A stretch of DNA of 64,000 nt from assembly GCA_032622095.1 (NCBI GenBank), contig CP136068.1:184456796-184520795 (forward strand). Direction: 5' to 3'. The stretch comes from Siphonodentalium dalli (lineage: Eukaryota; Mollusca; Scaphopoda; Gadilida; Siphonodentaliidae). Numbering within the stretch: position 1 is the first letter of the stretch; each line of letters begins with the position of its first letter. A model generated the notes under the pieces. That model had not been told where the DNA came from. It ran no database searches and saw only the letters and a list, made by a program, of their open reading frames with translations. Positions 33,474-46,044 of this stretch are shown here, piece after piece. A program made the translations under genes and the position numbers.

Positions 33474-33858
33474 TACACTGACATGTCAAGAAATGCCAAG
33501 TTTTAGAACATTGAGTTAGGTGATAAAGTACTGGTACCCGGTACATCAGGAACCGACAAACAAACTGTCTAATAATTTCAACGAAGTTCTGAACACTGTC
33601 ATGTCAAAACAAGGAAACAGTTAAGAGGTGCAAAATCCTTCAGGCCGAAACTCAACCAACTTGAACAAGTTTAAAACTCCGAATCTATCCGAGCAGTCAG
33701 ACCACCTATTTATGAACCTAAACTACTCCGCCAGAAACTGTTAAAAGCACAGAAGCCATCCAGACTGTCCACGAATGGAATATAAAACCCCCAGAAAGAC
33801 TTCGGGATTATGCAACCTAAAACTTTCGAAAAAAGGGGTGATGTCATGTCGTAACCAG

Positions 33859-35210
33859 TAGTGCTGAAACGGATATCCGGATATCCGGTTGACAACCGGC
33901 TACTGTCGGCAACCGGTTGAACTACGATCAACCGGTTAACCGCTATGTAATACATACATGCAATGCCACTGATAAAAACTAACGTATTCAGGTCCTTAAT
34001 CGGCATAGGCTGATAACAGTAGCTTTTAAACAAGGGTACTTTATCAATTTTGCTACAAACGTTATCACTCAGAGGGGTATACATTCAAAATTATGCGTAT
34101 TAAAAGTCAAAATCTGGTGCCAGATCAAAAGTCTTTCCATGAATGGCAAATTACATAGTCTGGCATCGGCGGCTAAACATCAAAGATGCATGACGTCATC
34201 TTTGATGTTCCGATGTCCGGTAAAACATGTGCACGGACGCCACTGGGTCATCGGCAAAGATCAATACAATCGTTTTCACTGCAGTACGGCATGGTCATTT
34301 GACATCTACTCTTCGACTGACTACTTGTAGACAGTATCATGGATACCCCAGAAATGAGTAAATCAGATGTCTCGGCACATTTCAAAGAGAAATTGGCAGG
34401 ATGCAAACTCTGAGAACCAACCCTATTTACATACGCTCAGTCTATACTTCTAACATTACTGAGTTTGAGTAATCTCGGTCGATGAAGTTCAAATGAACTC
34501 GAATCAAAGTGGTGTTCCTGTGCAGTCGGACTTATTTGCATACTAATGACAACATTTGATTGTCTTCTAACAGAAAACACTGTTTTCAGCAGGTTTTCAG
34601 CTGTTTTTAAAATTTTCATTTGTTAACTTCATAAAGTTCACAAACTTTATAATTGTGTTTATCGGTCGTCAGTCATCCTATCCATCTCAAATTGCCAAAG
34701 AACACCCAGCAGTTAAAATACCTGAGTCACATGACTTAATAATCAATAATCGGCCAGTCTCGTAATCGCTATAATGGCAATAAAAACTGCCGATATTTGC
34801 ATGTACGAACATATGTATATACGTGTAGGTCACACAATATTCTTCCCAAAATAACAAGTCAGGTAGCAGTCGCAACTGCAGTACAAACAGGTCAAGCATG
34901 ACATGATGACACGTCTATTTATAAACACTGCGAGTTTTAGTTCACTGTGTTATCTGCCAAGTTGTCAAAACGTGGCTTTGTGACGTTCGTGTTTGGCGAT
35001 TTACATTCGTTTAATACAAGCTCTGTCTGTGTAAACATTACGCGAGATTGCCATAAAGTTAATAATCAAATTATGCTGATATATTGGTACATATTATGGT
35101 GTAAATAATCAGTGTAAAGTCATAGGTTGAAAATAGCGGATAACCGGTTATGATCCGGTTACACGTCGCGGTTAACCGGCTACAAAAATAGGTCAACCGT
35201 TTCAGCACTA
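33859..35210. mobile_element. Non-autonomous hAT element with AACCGGTT subterminal repeats
   Basis: Termini TAGTGCTGAAACGG and CCGTTTCAGCACTA with a perfect 8-bp duplication GTAACCAG (33851-33858, 35211-35218). Both ends have clusters of AACCGGTT / ATCCGG motifs. An internal hairpin (CATCAAAGATGCATGACGTC-ATCTTTGATG) is at about 34176-34208. No transposase is recognised; 1352 bp. Confidence 0.92.
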
Positions 35211-35434
35211 GTAACCAGTCGCGTTGTAACTCGGCAACAGAGTAACGTTTCATATTTTAGTTACTAACTTCAGAATGTGTAACTTCCAGTTAAGATATCC
35301 AATCTTGCAATACACGTTGTTTTCTAAATTTTAGGTTTTGTTCATTTGTGCAACATAAATGTAAATAAATAAATGCACCAATAACTACAATCATAACACA
35401 AAGCCCCGAGGCGAATATATATCATTTTGTTTTC

Positions 35435-35970
35435 GCCAATTCCCTACAAAACATTCATCAAACCCATACTGGAAACCAATTTTGCGAAAAAATTCATACA
35501 ACAAGAAATTAATTACATTAGACAAAACAAACATATTAATTAGTACATTCGTAAAATTAAACGAACACATCAGTGAACAAGACGATGATCATACACTCGC
35601 AAAAATGATAACCCAAGAAATTAAGGACTGCCTCAAATGCACTAAACCAAATAAAGCTCATGGATGAATTATAACATTCAGCATTATCAAACTCTACTCA
35701 ATAGATGTAAAATAATTTACAATAAATGTTTACAACATGGCTACTTCCCAAATAACGTGGAAATCTGCACTTGGAGTTATGTTTTCCCAAACCAGGCAAA
35801 GACCACACAATTTCGACACATTTTAGACATAGCAATTTACTTCAATCTCTGGGCAAACGTTTTGAAAGAATTATCAGCACTATTATAGACCAGACCTTCA
35901 CACGAGGAAAACAGCGAGAGCATTCATTTTCTCCCGAAATTCAGAAGATGGGTGTAATATTTAACCCTTA
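35435..35970 (+). pseudogene. Non-LTR retrotransposon reverse transcriptase fragment, frame-disrupted
   Basis: Pieces of the N-terminal palm are read in different frames. KCTKPNKAHG corresponds to the usual 'NKAPGPDGI' motif. IIYNKCLQHGYFPNN corresponds to '.IYN.CL..GYFP..WK'. PGKDHTISTHFRHSNLLQSL-GKRFERIIS corresponds to 'KPGKD...P.NFRPISLL..LGK.FERII'. A TGA follows KAHG and at least two frameshifts separate the blocks, so it is inactive. It is a different RT segment from the one in the macrosatellite, so common origin cannot be tested here. Confidence 0.8.
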
Positions 35971-37136
35971 ATATAATCGTACGTTGGGTTTTTCCAGTTG
36001 GGTAATTGTGGGATAGACCTACTAGTATGTCCAGTTACACTTTCATATGTCCTGGCCATAATTGAACAGACGGGAAATGATCTAAATAAACCTTAAAATA
36101 GTTCAATATTGAATCAACGATTACAGCCACCATAAGTATTTTGACAAGAAGCACAACTGCAAATTTTAGCACCATTGAATTGAAAATTACGAGTGAGTAC
36201 AGGTGCTGCGAGATCAATCACTCCCGTCTCCTGGGAAGGACTGATAGACTATTCGACCATCTTGAAACAGCAACACAGACTGAATCGCCCTGCCATGGGC
36301 TTTTTAACAGACAAGAATATATTTTAAAACACTGATTAAAAGTATATAACCTACATTTGATTGGTCGATGCAGTCAGGTGGGTTAGCTTGGACAAAATGG
36401 CGAATTATGAGCACATTTCGCTGCGACAGCTCTTGCTTTTTTAAAGAATAAACAAAGATTTCCAATGTAACTTCACAAGGTACAATCTTTAATTAGTTTT
36501 GCAAACTTTTATCTTAGTTTTCCGATAAAAAGCTTACCTCTTCGAAACACTAATTATCTTCATAGATGTGTTTTCAAATGTGCCAAAGTGGATGGCGATG
36601 TGTTTGACAACCGGAAAATTCAATTTAGTATCATAAACGCAAATTTACCCATCGCAGACAATTTTCCAATAGCTAGATCTGGCAATAATAGATACTTCTG
36701 GCTATAGTAGCTCCATTTCAGGTTTACCCAGACCTGATGTAACTATCATAGTATCAGAAAATTTAACTGCAGATTTATTGAGAATTTCTAAGAAACAATC
36801 ACTTGTCATATATGTTCAAAGTCATTTAATTTCTATTAACCAACACCCCTACACATATGAATTGGGTTATAGCAACCACAACGCACGCAGCGCGTTGTTG
36901 CTTTTCAAGTTTAGGCGTGAATGACGTCATTAATTTTTACAATACCATGAAACAGAATTTCGACGCAATGAAAAACGGCGCACAAAATGGGTTAAAAATC
37001 ACGTGACTTCCGCTCTGCTTTCGCATAGCATCCTGGGAACAATAATATCCCAAAAGAAATGGTGAAATCACAGAATCGGAAGTGGACCAACGGGATGGTT
37101 ATGAAATTACCAACTTCAGTTTTTCTGAACAATTCC
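35971..37136. other. No recognised feature
   Basis: No gene or clear repeat seen between the LINE remnant and the next TIR element. Confidence 0.4.
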
Positions 37137-37138
37137 TA

Positions 37139-37898
37139 CTCTAGTGATCCGAATAATAGTAGGGGTCGGAATAATAGTAGGGGGTGGAAAATTTGCCAAC
37201 TTTTAATAATAGTAGGGGTCGGAATAATAGTAGGGGGTGGAAATGTCAATGAAAAAGGAGATCATTGAAGAACACTGATTTAATTATCAAACAAAAACTT
37301 ATAATAAACACTCCTCGACCCAGCACGGACAACGTCTGGTTCTTGCAGAACCTTTTCAATGTCATTGATTTGAACGGAGAACACTGCGTCAACACTTTTA
37401 TACGAAAAAAAATTTCTTTGGTCGGAATCGGTCCACCAACTACTCAATTGTGTTCTAATTAAAGAAACTTTCAAACGTGAGCCCCAGAAGTTGATTAACT
37501 TCTTAGTTAATAACGCGTCAATTGTAAAAACAAAACTCAGACATAACGCGTTGTCACCTTTGTTCGCCTCACTGAACGATAAACAATACCCGCAGAGGGG
37601 GTCTGTCTATTGCAATAGGGTCGCACGAATTGCAAAATAGCGACACGTGCGAGGATGGAGTTACTTCCCATGGATCAAATCATTGATTATATTGCGATGC
37701 CAGACGGTTGCGCGAATTCTTTGAACGTATTCCGTTTCATGCATGCCATTTGATTAAAAACTACGAATAATGCGATCATTCATGGAGTATGGGTGATCAA
37801 AATTAAATAATCGTAGGGGCTTGAATAAGAATCGTAGGGGGTGGATTTTTTCTCCAAAATTAACAATCGTACGGGTACGGTTATTCGGATCACTAGAG
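37139..37898. mobile_element. TIR element in a TA target, with 'AATAATAGTAGGGG' repeats
   Basis: CTCTAGTGATCCGAATAA at the left and TTATTCGGATCACTAGAG at the right, each bounded by TA (37137-37138, 37899-37900), suggesting Tc1/mariner-like. The left subterminal region holds four copies of AATAATAGTAGGGGTCGG or a close variant; the right has 'AATCGTAGGGG' relatives. 760 bp, non-coding. Confidence 0.82.
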
Positions 37899-39131
37899 TA
37901 TGTGATTTAGGCCTATAGATTAGTTTCATTTTGACCAATTTCGTTGGTTAGCTGAACGAAAACCAGCGAAGACGTCATGACATGGTCCATGACGTCATTT
38001 ACGTCATTTGGCTTTGTGGGCCAGAATCCAGACACATTTGGTCTCAACCGGAAACACTGATTTCACATCACTAGACTATAGACGCAATTATATATACGAA
38101 GTGGCTTTAGCACTGAGGGCTCAAGAACGGTATGCCGCTCTTTAGCGATGAGGGCTAAGGAGCGGTATACGGCTCTTTATAGTCGGGACACTGGAGATCG
38201 AGCAGTACGGATGATAATGTATAGTGATGTACCGATTATCGGTATCGGCTATCGGATCGGGCCGATATATGTGGTATCGGCAAGATATCGGTATCGGCAA
38301 AATTTAGTCTCTCGACCGATATCGTCAACCGATACATGTCGCGTCCTTTGTAAACGTAGTTACACCAATTCCAACATTAATATTAAATAAATGACAGGAA
38401 TTTCCAGAAAAAATGGCAACTATTTTACCCACGGGTCATCCTTCCATCACATACGGTGATATACCATGATGACAACATTGACAGGAGACTGCTGGTACAC
38501 TCATGACACAAATAAACATTTCAAAAGGTTCCGTAGTTCCGTACGCTTAATAATTAAAGTTAAAACATGAACTGTATATAATTAAAATTACTTGCGAGTG
38601 CTGAGTAGCACATGTTGAATACAAATAACTGACACCCCTGGCATTAGCGTGAGAATGGAATCTTCCTATGACTGAATCAGACTAATGTACCGGTATCATT
38701 TAGTGATGTATTCATAGGGGTGTGGAATTAATTCCATGCCACGTGCGACAGTAAGTTGTCACATTGTTATTATCTTCCCAATGCGGGTACCGGGCGGCAA
38801 GATCAAACGATTATTTGCATGCGTTTGATATCTTCGAGTAGGAATCACTAATATGCCACGTGTTGACAGATGACACAGTAAACTAAAAATCACAGTGTTT
38901 ATAAATAGCCGAGTCACACTTGACCAGTTTGCATTAAAGTCGCCTCAGTTGTGACTCGCTATTCCTCAATATATAGAAACATCACGTGTTAACAACATTT
39001 ACTAGTAAGTGTGTGTGTTTAAAGTGCTATTGATTCAAATTGATTGACATTCTGGTATAGTTCTCGTCCAATAAAGTATTTGATTTGATTTGGTATACGA
39101 TGACTGAAGATGAAGGAGGTGACTAACTTGT

Positions 39132-39467
39132 TTGATGGAACCATCCGAACCAATCAGAGTGCTCTATGGGCGGGATTTGTATCTGCTGTCATGGGCAGAG
39201 AAAATGTCAACAATTGCAACATTGCAGGTGTTATTAAACGCAAGTTCAACTTCTGAAAAAGATCGAGTTTGGCAAATTGAAATTGAAATTGAGTCATTGA
39301 CTCAAATGGATTACGTAAGGCACAGTAACGGAATCAAACAAATATTGAGGACATCTTTTGAATGCAACGAAATATACAATCGTTTTGCCAGGGTTTTTGG
39401 GGAACGTAAACTAAACTTTTTTGCGACCAGGTTATCGGTTCTTTGCCGACAATACTTTGCAATTTAA
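39132..39467 (+). CDS. Unrecognised 111-codon open frame inside the hAT element
   Basis: Begins MMEPSEPIRVLYGRDLYLLS and ends near RLSVLCRQYFAI. I recognise no domain: no zinc-finger pattern, no transposase motif, no membrane span. Just upstream of the start lies ordinary sequence; 'AACCAATCAGAGTGCTCTAT' and GGGCGGG overlap its first codons and look more like promoter sequence. It may be chance or captured host DNA. Confidence 0.2.
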   Translation: MMEPSEPIRVLYGRDLYLLSWAEKMSTIATLQVLLNASSTSEKDRVWQIEIEIESLTQMDYVRHSNGIKQILRTSFECNEIYNRFARVFGERKLNFFATRLSVLCRQYFAI

Positions 39468-39600
39468 AACACAGAAGTTGGAATCACTGACTTTTATGCC
39501 ATTTTTTTAGATTTTTTGGGGAGTTATAGTCATTAGGTTCATGACTATAACTCCCCAAAAAATGGCATAAAAGTCAGTGATTCCAACTTCTGTGATTTAA
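39465..39600. repeat. Near-perfect palindrome, about 60-bp arms
   Basis: CAGAAGTTGGAATCACTGAC ... TGACTATAACTCCCC mirrored around TTAGGTTC. It lies inside the hAT element, immediately after the 111-codon frame. Confidence 0.92.
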
Positions 39601-40380
39601 AAGACAAATTGATATGGAGTTTTGTTCACGTACAAGACTTATCGGTATCTGTATCGGATCGGCCGATAATTCTACTGAAAATATCGGCTATCGGCTTTTA
39701 CCGATAACCCCCGTATCGTTACATCACTAATAATGTAAGACCGTTTATCGCGCCAGGACCATGTATAGCTAAATATTGGTATATACCGATGTACACCACT
39801 CATGTGCCCCGTTCTTTGACGTTTGTCACTGAATAGCAGTATAGGTGTATGAGTTGCTTTAACGAGAGATGTGGTGGCAGGGTGGTTGTACTGTAGTGTT
39901 CCGCGGAATCCGCCCCTCCAACTTTGGTGAAAATATTCAACATTTTGAAATCCCATGCCGTGACACAGCAACAGTTGGAAACTACGTACATGTACACATG
40001 TATATACATGTAGATTGAAATTGTTGTGACAGTTTGATGTATTTGTGTGGTAGCTCCACTACGTGTCACGTGCGATCATATTAAACATATCCCAATTGAG
40101 TCTAAAATTAAATAGCGTCATGTGACAATTTGAACCAAATAGGTCACCCATTTTCGTACGTGTTTCTCAAGTTCTCCAATTTACCGGCTTACTTTTTTGC
40201 AAACAACTTTAGCAGACTGTTTACGCAAACTAGAACTACATAATTCAGTCTAAATTTGTTCTTGAAATATACAGATTATCACTATAATTAATGTAGAAAA
40301 ACTGCAAAAAATCGCAAACTACGAGAAAACACAGCTGTATTCGCAGTATCTTGGCCGTATTTGTGTATTATATGTAACAG

Positions 40381-41926
40381 ATGCAGCTTGACGGAAACTT
40401 ATCTGCGCATGTCCGTCGGGCTAGGATGACTTCTCGAGTGAAATGGCAAAACCAGCTCTCCAGCCCTTTCAGTATAGCACAAGGGGTACGCCAAGGAGAA
40501 CTCCTGTCAACAGCACACTATAAAAGGTTTAATAATAATCTCCTGTTACAACTGGAATCAAACTTTAAAGGTGCAACCATCGGCGATATCAAGATTCCCC
40601 ATACGACCTGTGCTGATGATATTGCCCTGATGTCACACTCCTCAGTAGAAGCGCAACATCAACTTAATACAGTGGAAAACTTCTCACGAAATAACCGATA
40701 CAACATTAATGCTGCAAAAAGTTCGCATCATTTACAATGCCAAGCTGAATCGAGATCTTCAAATCTTTGAAAAGAGTATTCCGCAGCCGCTGTTGACAAA
40801 ACACCTGGGTATCACAAGAAACCAGAAGAGTACTGCCAACATTGAAGAAAAAATCATTCTTGGCCGACGCACTGCCTATGCACTGATGGGCTCCGGAATG
40901 CATGGTCGAACTGGAATCACACAGCTCGTAAAAGCCAAACTATGGAAAACCTACGTTGTCCCACGCATCGTCTATGGTCTGGAATCAATCATGCTTACAA
41001 ATTCACAACTCAGCAAATTAGACACCTTCCAGGATAAAATGCTCCGACAACTACAGAATCTCCCAACAAGAACTGCCCTGACTGCAGTAAAAGGGCTTCT
41101 TGGCATTCCGCCACTATCTGTCATCATTCACAAGAACATGCTCAACCTGTTCCTACGAATTGCACGGTCTCCAGACTCAACAGAACATCAGATAGCTTGT
41201 CGCCAACTTGCCATGAGAGACATCAATGACAATAGCTGGTTCTCCTATATCAGACTACTTCTAACAGAGTATAACCTCCCTTCAGCTTATTCAATCATTA
41301 TACACCCTCCAACAAAGACCGAATGGCGGAATACACTAGACGAGGCAGTCGCTGCTAAAGTGACAGGAAAATGGAGAAATGACATCGCAGCAAAATCCTC
41401 TCTACGGCTACTCAACCCTGAAGGAATTGCCTACAACTCTGTCCATAGACTATACAATTCTGTTAGACCCAGCACATTTGATGTAAGACGTGCCGAAGTT
41501 AAGGCCAAGTTCCTGTGTGGCACCTATACTCTCCAGGCTAATAAAGCAGCTTTCAACCAACACACTGTTAGTCCTACCTGCCTGACATGCAACCTTGGCC
41601 CAGAAGACCGAGAACATGTTATCGCCTCCTGTCCCACCTACCAGAAGGAAAGATCCAGACTCAAACAGAAGATCAACAATCTTCTCCCCAGTATAAATCA
41701 AGGCCTCCTAGACAACTCAGCAACCTTTACCCAACTCATCCTTGATCTTAGCCATCCAGATATTCCTGACATCATCGATTGGGAGGAACACTCTGTCGAC
41801 CAGCTAGAACTTTACTCCAGAGAATTCCTATATCAGCTCCATACTAGAAGATTTGCAGTTCTAAAAGTCAAAGGGAAAGTTTCACATAGACCACGCAAGA
41901 CTCGCTCCGAGCTCAAAGTCCCTTAA
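40381..41926 (+). pseudogene. LINE reverse transcriptase, unit 1 (5'-truncated, frameshifted)
   Basis: Two overlapping frames make one broken RT. Frame 1 (40381-40770) has QGVRQG at residues 34-39 and TCADD at 76-80, the catalytic 'FADD' box with C in the first position. It has no endonuclease domain and a stop codon just before its first Met. Frame 2 (40709-41926, 405 residues) continues from the thumb: KHLGI (31-35), PRIVYGLES (85-93), and a C-terminal finger C291-x2-C294-x8-H303-x4-C308. The frame change falls near 40715, just after the NINAAKS motif. A C-terminal CCHC finger after the RT is usual in several non-LTR clades (I, R1, Jockey groups); I do not assign a clade. Confidence 0.9.
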
Positions 41927-42329
41927 GTATTCTCTAGGTATAGAAGGCTCTTAACTGACGCCACATGTAAATATGTACACAGCTGTATATTCACGGATTC
42001 AATTCAATTCGGAGGAATACATTCTACATTCATCCAATACTGGAGTGCCTCGCATAATCAACGGGGGAATCTCATCCAAAAGAAGAAGAAAGATGGCTGC
42101 AAATATGGTGCTGGTATGATCCGGAATATATATTCTGAAATCATATTATCAGCATCCCTGTCCCAAAAAAATATTGTCTCAGAATTTTTATTAAATTAGA
42201 ATCTCTTGCACATATCTATATAGTATTTCCATGGTAACACAGCGCGAATGTAGTGTCACTGGGGGCTTGCATGCTTCCCTCATATGTGCCTAGATATGTA
42301 TAGGCCTACTCGAAAAATGGAGAAAATCG

Positions 42330-42690
42330 CCCCGTGGAATCACACCCGCTAAGGTAATCCATAAAGAGTGTTGTTCTCACCTTATAGTACACCGTGGAAT
42401 CACCCCCCACAAAGAGCGTTTGTATCACCTTATATTATACCATGGAATCACCCCCCGCTAAAGTAATACACACTGAGCGTTTGTCTCACCCTATGTTATA
42501 CAGTGTAATCACACCCCAGCTAAGATAATACATACAGAGCGTTTGTGTCTCACCTCATATTATACATACGGTGGAATCACCCCTCGCTAAGGTGATACAT
42601 AGAGAGCGTTTGTCTCACATTATGTTATACCGTGGAATCACCCCGCTATGGCAATACATAAAGAGCGTTTGTCTCACTTATGTGTGGAAA
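42330..42690 (+). repeat. About 60-bp tandem repeat inside macrosatellite unit (x 6)
   Basis: CGTGGAATCACCCC - GCTAAGGTAATACATA - AAGAGCGTTTGTCTCACCTT, six diverged copies. Repeated identically at about 46448 and 50566 in the other units. Confidence 0.85.
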
Positions 42691-44498
42691 ATTGAAAAAA
42701 AACATGTAGAGATCGGTATTTCGTGCATTTAGTGACATATAACAGCTTCACTTTAACTCGGAGAAAACACATGTATAGTTTACTTAATTTGGACAAAACA
42801 ATCCAAGAAAGAATTATCAAATCTATGATTGATACAGCCCCCAATAATCGCAAATATACAGTGGTCAATAATATAATAAGTTTATTGATAAGATTCTACT
42901 ATGATAATTGTCTTCAACTCGTTATGTTGGGATATCAGATTTTATGAAACGAGTTTGATAAATTTGATTCACAACGAGTCGTAGACGGACGGAAAATATA
43001 GTCCCCCCCCCCCCAATTTGCCTCTTTGTTTTGTGTCTATTTTCATTGGTGCAATGAAGTTTAACTTTAATGAACAAAACACTCATTTTGCATTGTCTGG
43101 TGTTGGTGTCATGCGTGGCTTTTCGAAATTGTATTAATCGGCCTGAATCAATGCAAAGACCTGCGGTCATTTTATTGGCGCGTTGCTATGTGATATCTAT
43201 TATATATTTTGGGAAATCTGTCTGTGTGAGTGTGTTCGCGATCGACTCGAAAACGGCCGAGCCGATTTCGATGAAACTTGGTATGTGGGGGTACTTTCGG
43301 CCGGGGAATGGCATGGGCCTATTAATTTGCCCGTGCGACGTGACCTTGACCTTAAAATCGGGTCATTTCAAGGTCGAACGCCCGAGTATCACGGGATTTC
43401 GATGAAAATTAGTGTCTGGGGATACTTTCGTATGGGGAGTGTCGTAAGCCTATTCGTTTGCCCGTGCGACGTGACCTTGACCTTGAAATCGGGTCAATTC
43501 AAGGTCAAATCGCGAATTTTGATGGGATTTCGACCTCACCTTGACCTTGGCCGAAAAGCAGAGGGGAAACAGCCCGGACGAAGTCGGGTCCACTTGCTAG
43601 TCTCATATATATTTTGAAGACCTCTGTTTGTCTGTCTGTCTGTCTGTCTGTATGTCTGTCTGTCTGTATGTCATTTATACAAATCTACGATTATCGACCG
43701 ATCGGGACGAAACTTGGTACGTGTGTGTAGTTTGACCAGGCGGTCGACGTTGTCGTATTGGCGAGCCCGTGCGGCGCCCACTTCGCGCATGCGCAGACGA
43801 GATCTCGGAAACGGGTGGAGCTATCGACTTGAAATTTGGTATGTGAATGTATCTTGCCCCGGATACGAATTTTATCGGATCGCCGAGCCCGTGCGACGCC
43901 AGCTTCGCGCATGCGCAGACCAGATCTCGGAAACGGGTGGAGCTATCGACTTGAAAGTATAGGTGTATGAGTTGCTTTAACGAGAGATGTGGTGGCAGGG
44001 TGGTTGTACTGTAGTGTTCCGCGGAATCCGCCCCTCCAACTTTGGTGAAAATATTCAACATTTTGAAATCCCATGCCGTGACACAGCAACAGTTGGAAAC
44101 TACGTACATGTACACATGTATATACATGTAGATTGAAATTGTTGTGACAGTTTGATGTATTTGTGTGGTAGCTCCACTACGTGTCACGTGCGATCATATT
44201 AAACATATCCCAATTGAGTCTAAAATTAAATAGCGTCATGTGACAATTTGAACCAAATAGGTCACCCATTTTCGTACGTGTTTCTCAAGTTCTCCAATTT
44301 ACCGGCTTACTTTTTTGCAAACAACTTTAGCAGACTGTTTACGCAAACTAGAACTACATAATTTAGTCTAAATTTGTTCTTGAAATATACAGATTATCAC
44401 TATAATTAATGTAGAAAAACTGCAAAAATTCGCAAACTACGAGAAAACACAGCTGTATTCGCAGTATCTTGGCCGTATTTGTGTATTATATGTAACAG

Positions 44499-46044
44499 AT
44501 GCAGCTTGACGGAAACTTATCTGCGCATGTCCGTCGGGCTAGGATGACTTCTCGAGTGAAATGGCAAAACCAGCTCTCCAGCCCTTTCAGTATAGCACAA
44601 GGGGTACGCCAAGGAGAACTCCTGTCAACAGCACACTATAAAAGGTTTAATAATAATCTCCTGTTACAACTGGAATCAAACTTTAAAGGTGCAACCATCG
44701 GCGATATCAAGATTCCCCATACGACCTGTGCTGATGATATTGCCCTGATGTCACACTCCTCAGTAGAAGCGCAACATCAACTTAATACAGTGGAAAACTT
44801 CTCACGAAATAACCGATACAACATTAATGCTGCACAAAGTTCGCATCATTTACAATGCCAAGCTGACTCGGGATCTTCAAATCTTTGAAAACAGTATTCC
44901 GCAGCCGCTGTTGACAAAACACCTGGGTATCACAAGAAACCAGAAGAGTACTGCCAACATTGAAGAAAAAATCATTCTTGGCCGACGCACTGCCTATGCA
45001 CTGATGGGCTCCGGAATGCATGGTCGAACTGGAATCACACAGCTCGTAAAAGCCAAACTATGGAAAACCTACGTTGTCCCACGCATCGTCTATGGTCTGG
45101 AATCAATCATGCTTACAAATTCACAACTCAGCAAATTAGACACCTTCCAGGATAAAATGCTCCGACAACTACAGAATCTCCCAACAAGAACTGCCCTGAC
45201 TGCAGTAAAAGGGCTTCTTGGCATTCCGCCACTATCTGTCATCATTCACAAGAACATGCTCAACCTGTTCCTACGAATTGCACGGTCTCCAGACTCAACA
45301 GAACATCAGATAGCTTGTCGCCAACTTGCCGTGAGAGACATCAATGACAATAGCTGGTTCTCCTATATCAGACGACTTCTAACAGAGTATAACCTCCCTT
45401 CAGCTTATTCAATCATTATACACCCTCCAACAAAGACCGAATGGCGGAATACACTAGACGAGGCAGTCGCTGCTAAAGTGACAGGAAAATGGAGAAATGA
45501 CATCGCAGCAAAATCCTCTCTACGGCTACTCAACCCTGAAGGAATTGCCTACAACTCTGTCCATAGACTATACAATTATGTTAGACCCAGCACATTTGAT
45601 GTAAGACGTGCCGAAGTTAAGGCCAAGTTCCTGTGTGGCACCTATACTCTCCAGGCTAATAAAGCAGCTTTCAACCAACACACTGTTAGTCCTACCTGCC
45701 TGACATGCAACCTTGGCCCAGAAGACCGAGAACATGTTATCGCCTCCTGTCCCACCTACCAGAAGGAAAGATCCAGACTCAAACAGAAGATCAACAATCT
45801 TCTCCCCAGTATAAATCAAGGCCTCCTAGACAACTCAGCAACCTTTACCCAACTCATCCTTGATCTTAGCCATCCAGATATTCCTGACATCATCGATTGG
45901 GAGGAACACTCTGTCGACCAGCTAGAACTTTACTCCAGAGAATTCCTATATCAGCTCCATACTAGAAGATTTGCAGTTCTAAAAGTCAAAGGGAAAGTTT
46001 CACATAGACCACGCAAGACTCGCTCCGAGCTCAAAGTCCCTTAA
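44499..46044 (+). pseudogene. LINE reverse transcriptase, unit 2
   Basis: Same structure and same frameshift as the copy at 40381. Differs by a few substitutions (for example INAAQSS instead of INAAKSS in frame 1, and LYNYVRP instead of LYNSVRP in frame 2). Frame 1 is 44499-44888 and frame 2 is 44827-46044. Confidence 0.9.

Larger units (their letters stand above)
38222..39729. mobile_element. hAT element with TATCGGC subterminal repeats
   Basis: Termini TAGTGATGTACCGAT and inverse ATCGTTACATCACTA with a perfect 8-bp duplication ATAATGTA (38214-38221, 39730-39737). Both ends are rich in TATCGG/CCGATA motifs. Inside are a 111-codon open frame (39132-39467) and a long palindrome (39465-39600). 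'CCAATAAAGTATTTGATTTG' at about 39069, with a short ATTTG tail, suggests an internal SINE- or LINE-like 3' end. Confidence 0.9.

Noticed and set aside
43675-44187. 170-codon minus-strand frame repeated in each macrosatellite unit
   Set aside because: Crosses the boundary between units and the simple repeats on the opposite strand; no domain seen.
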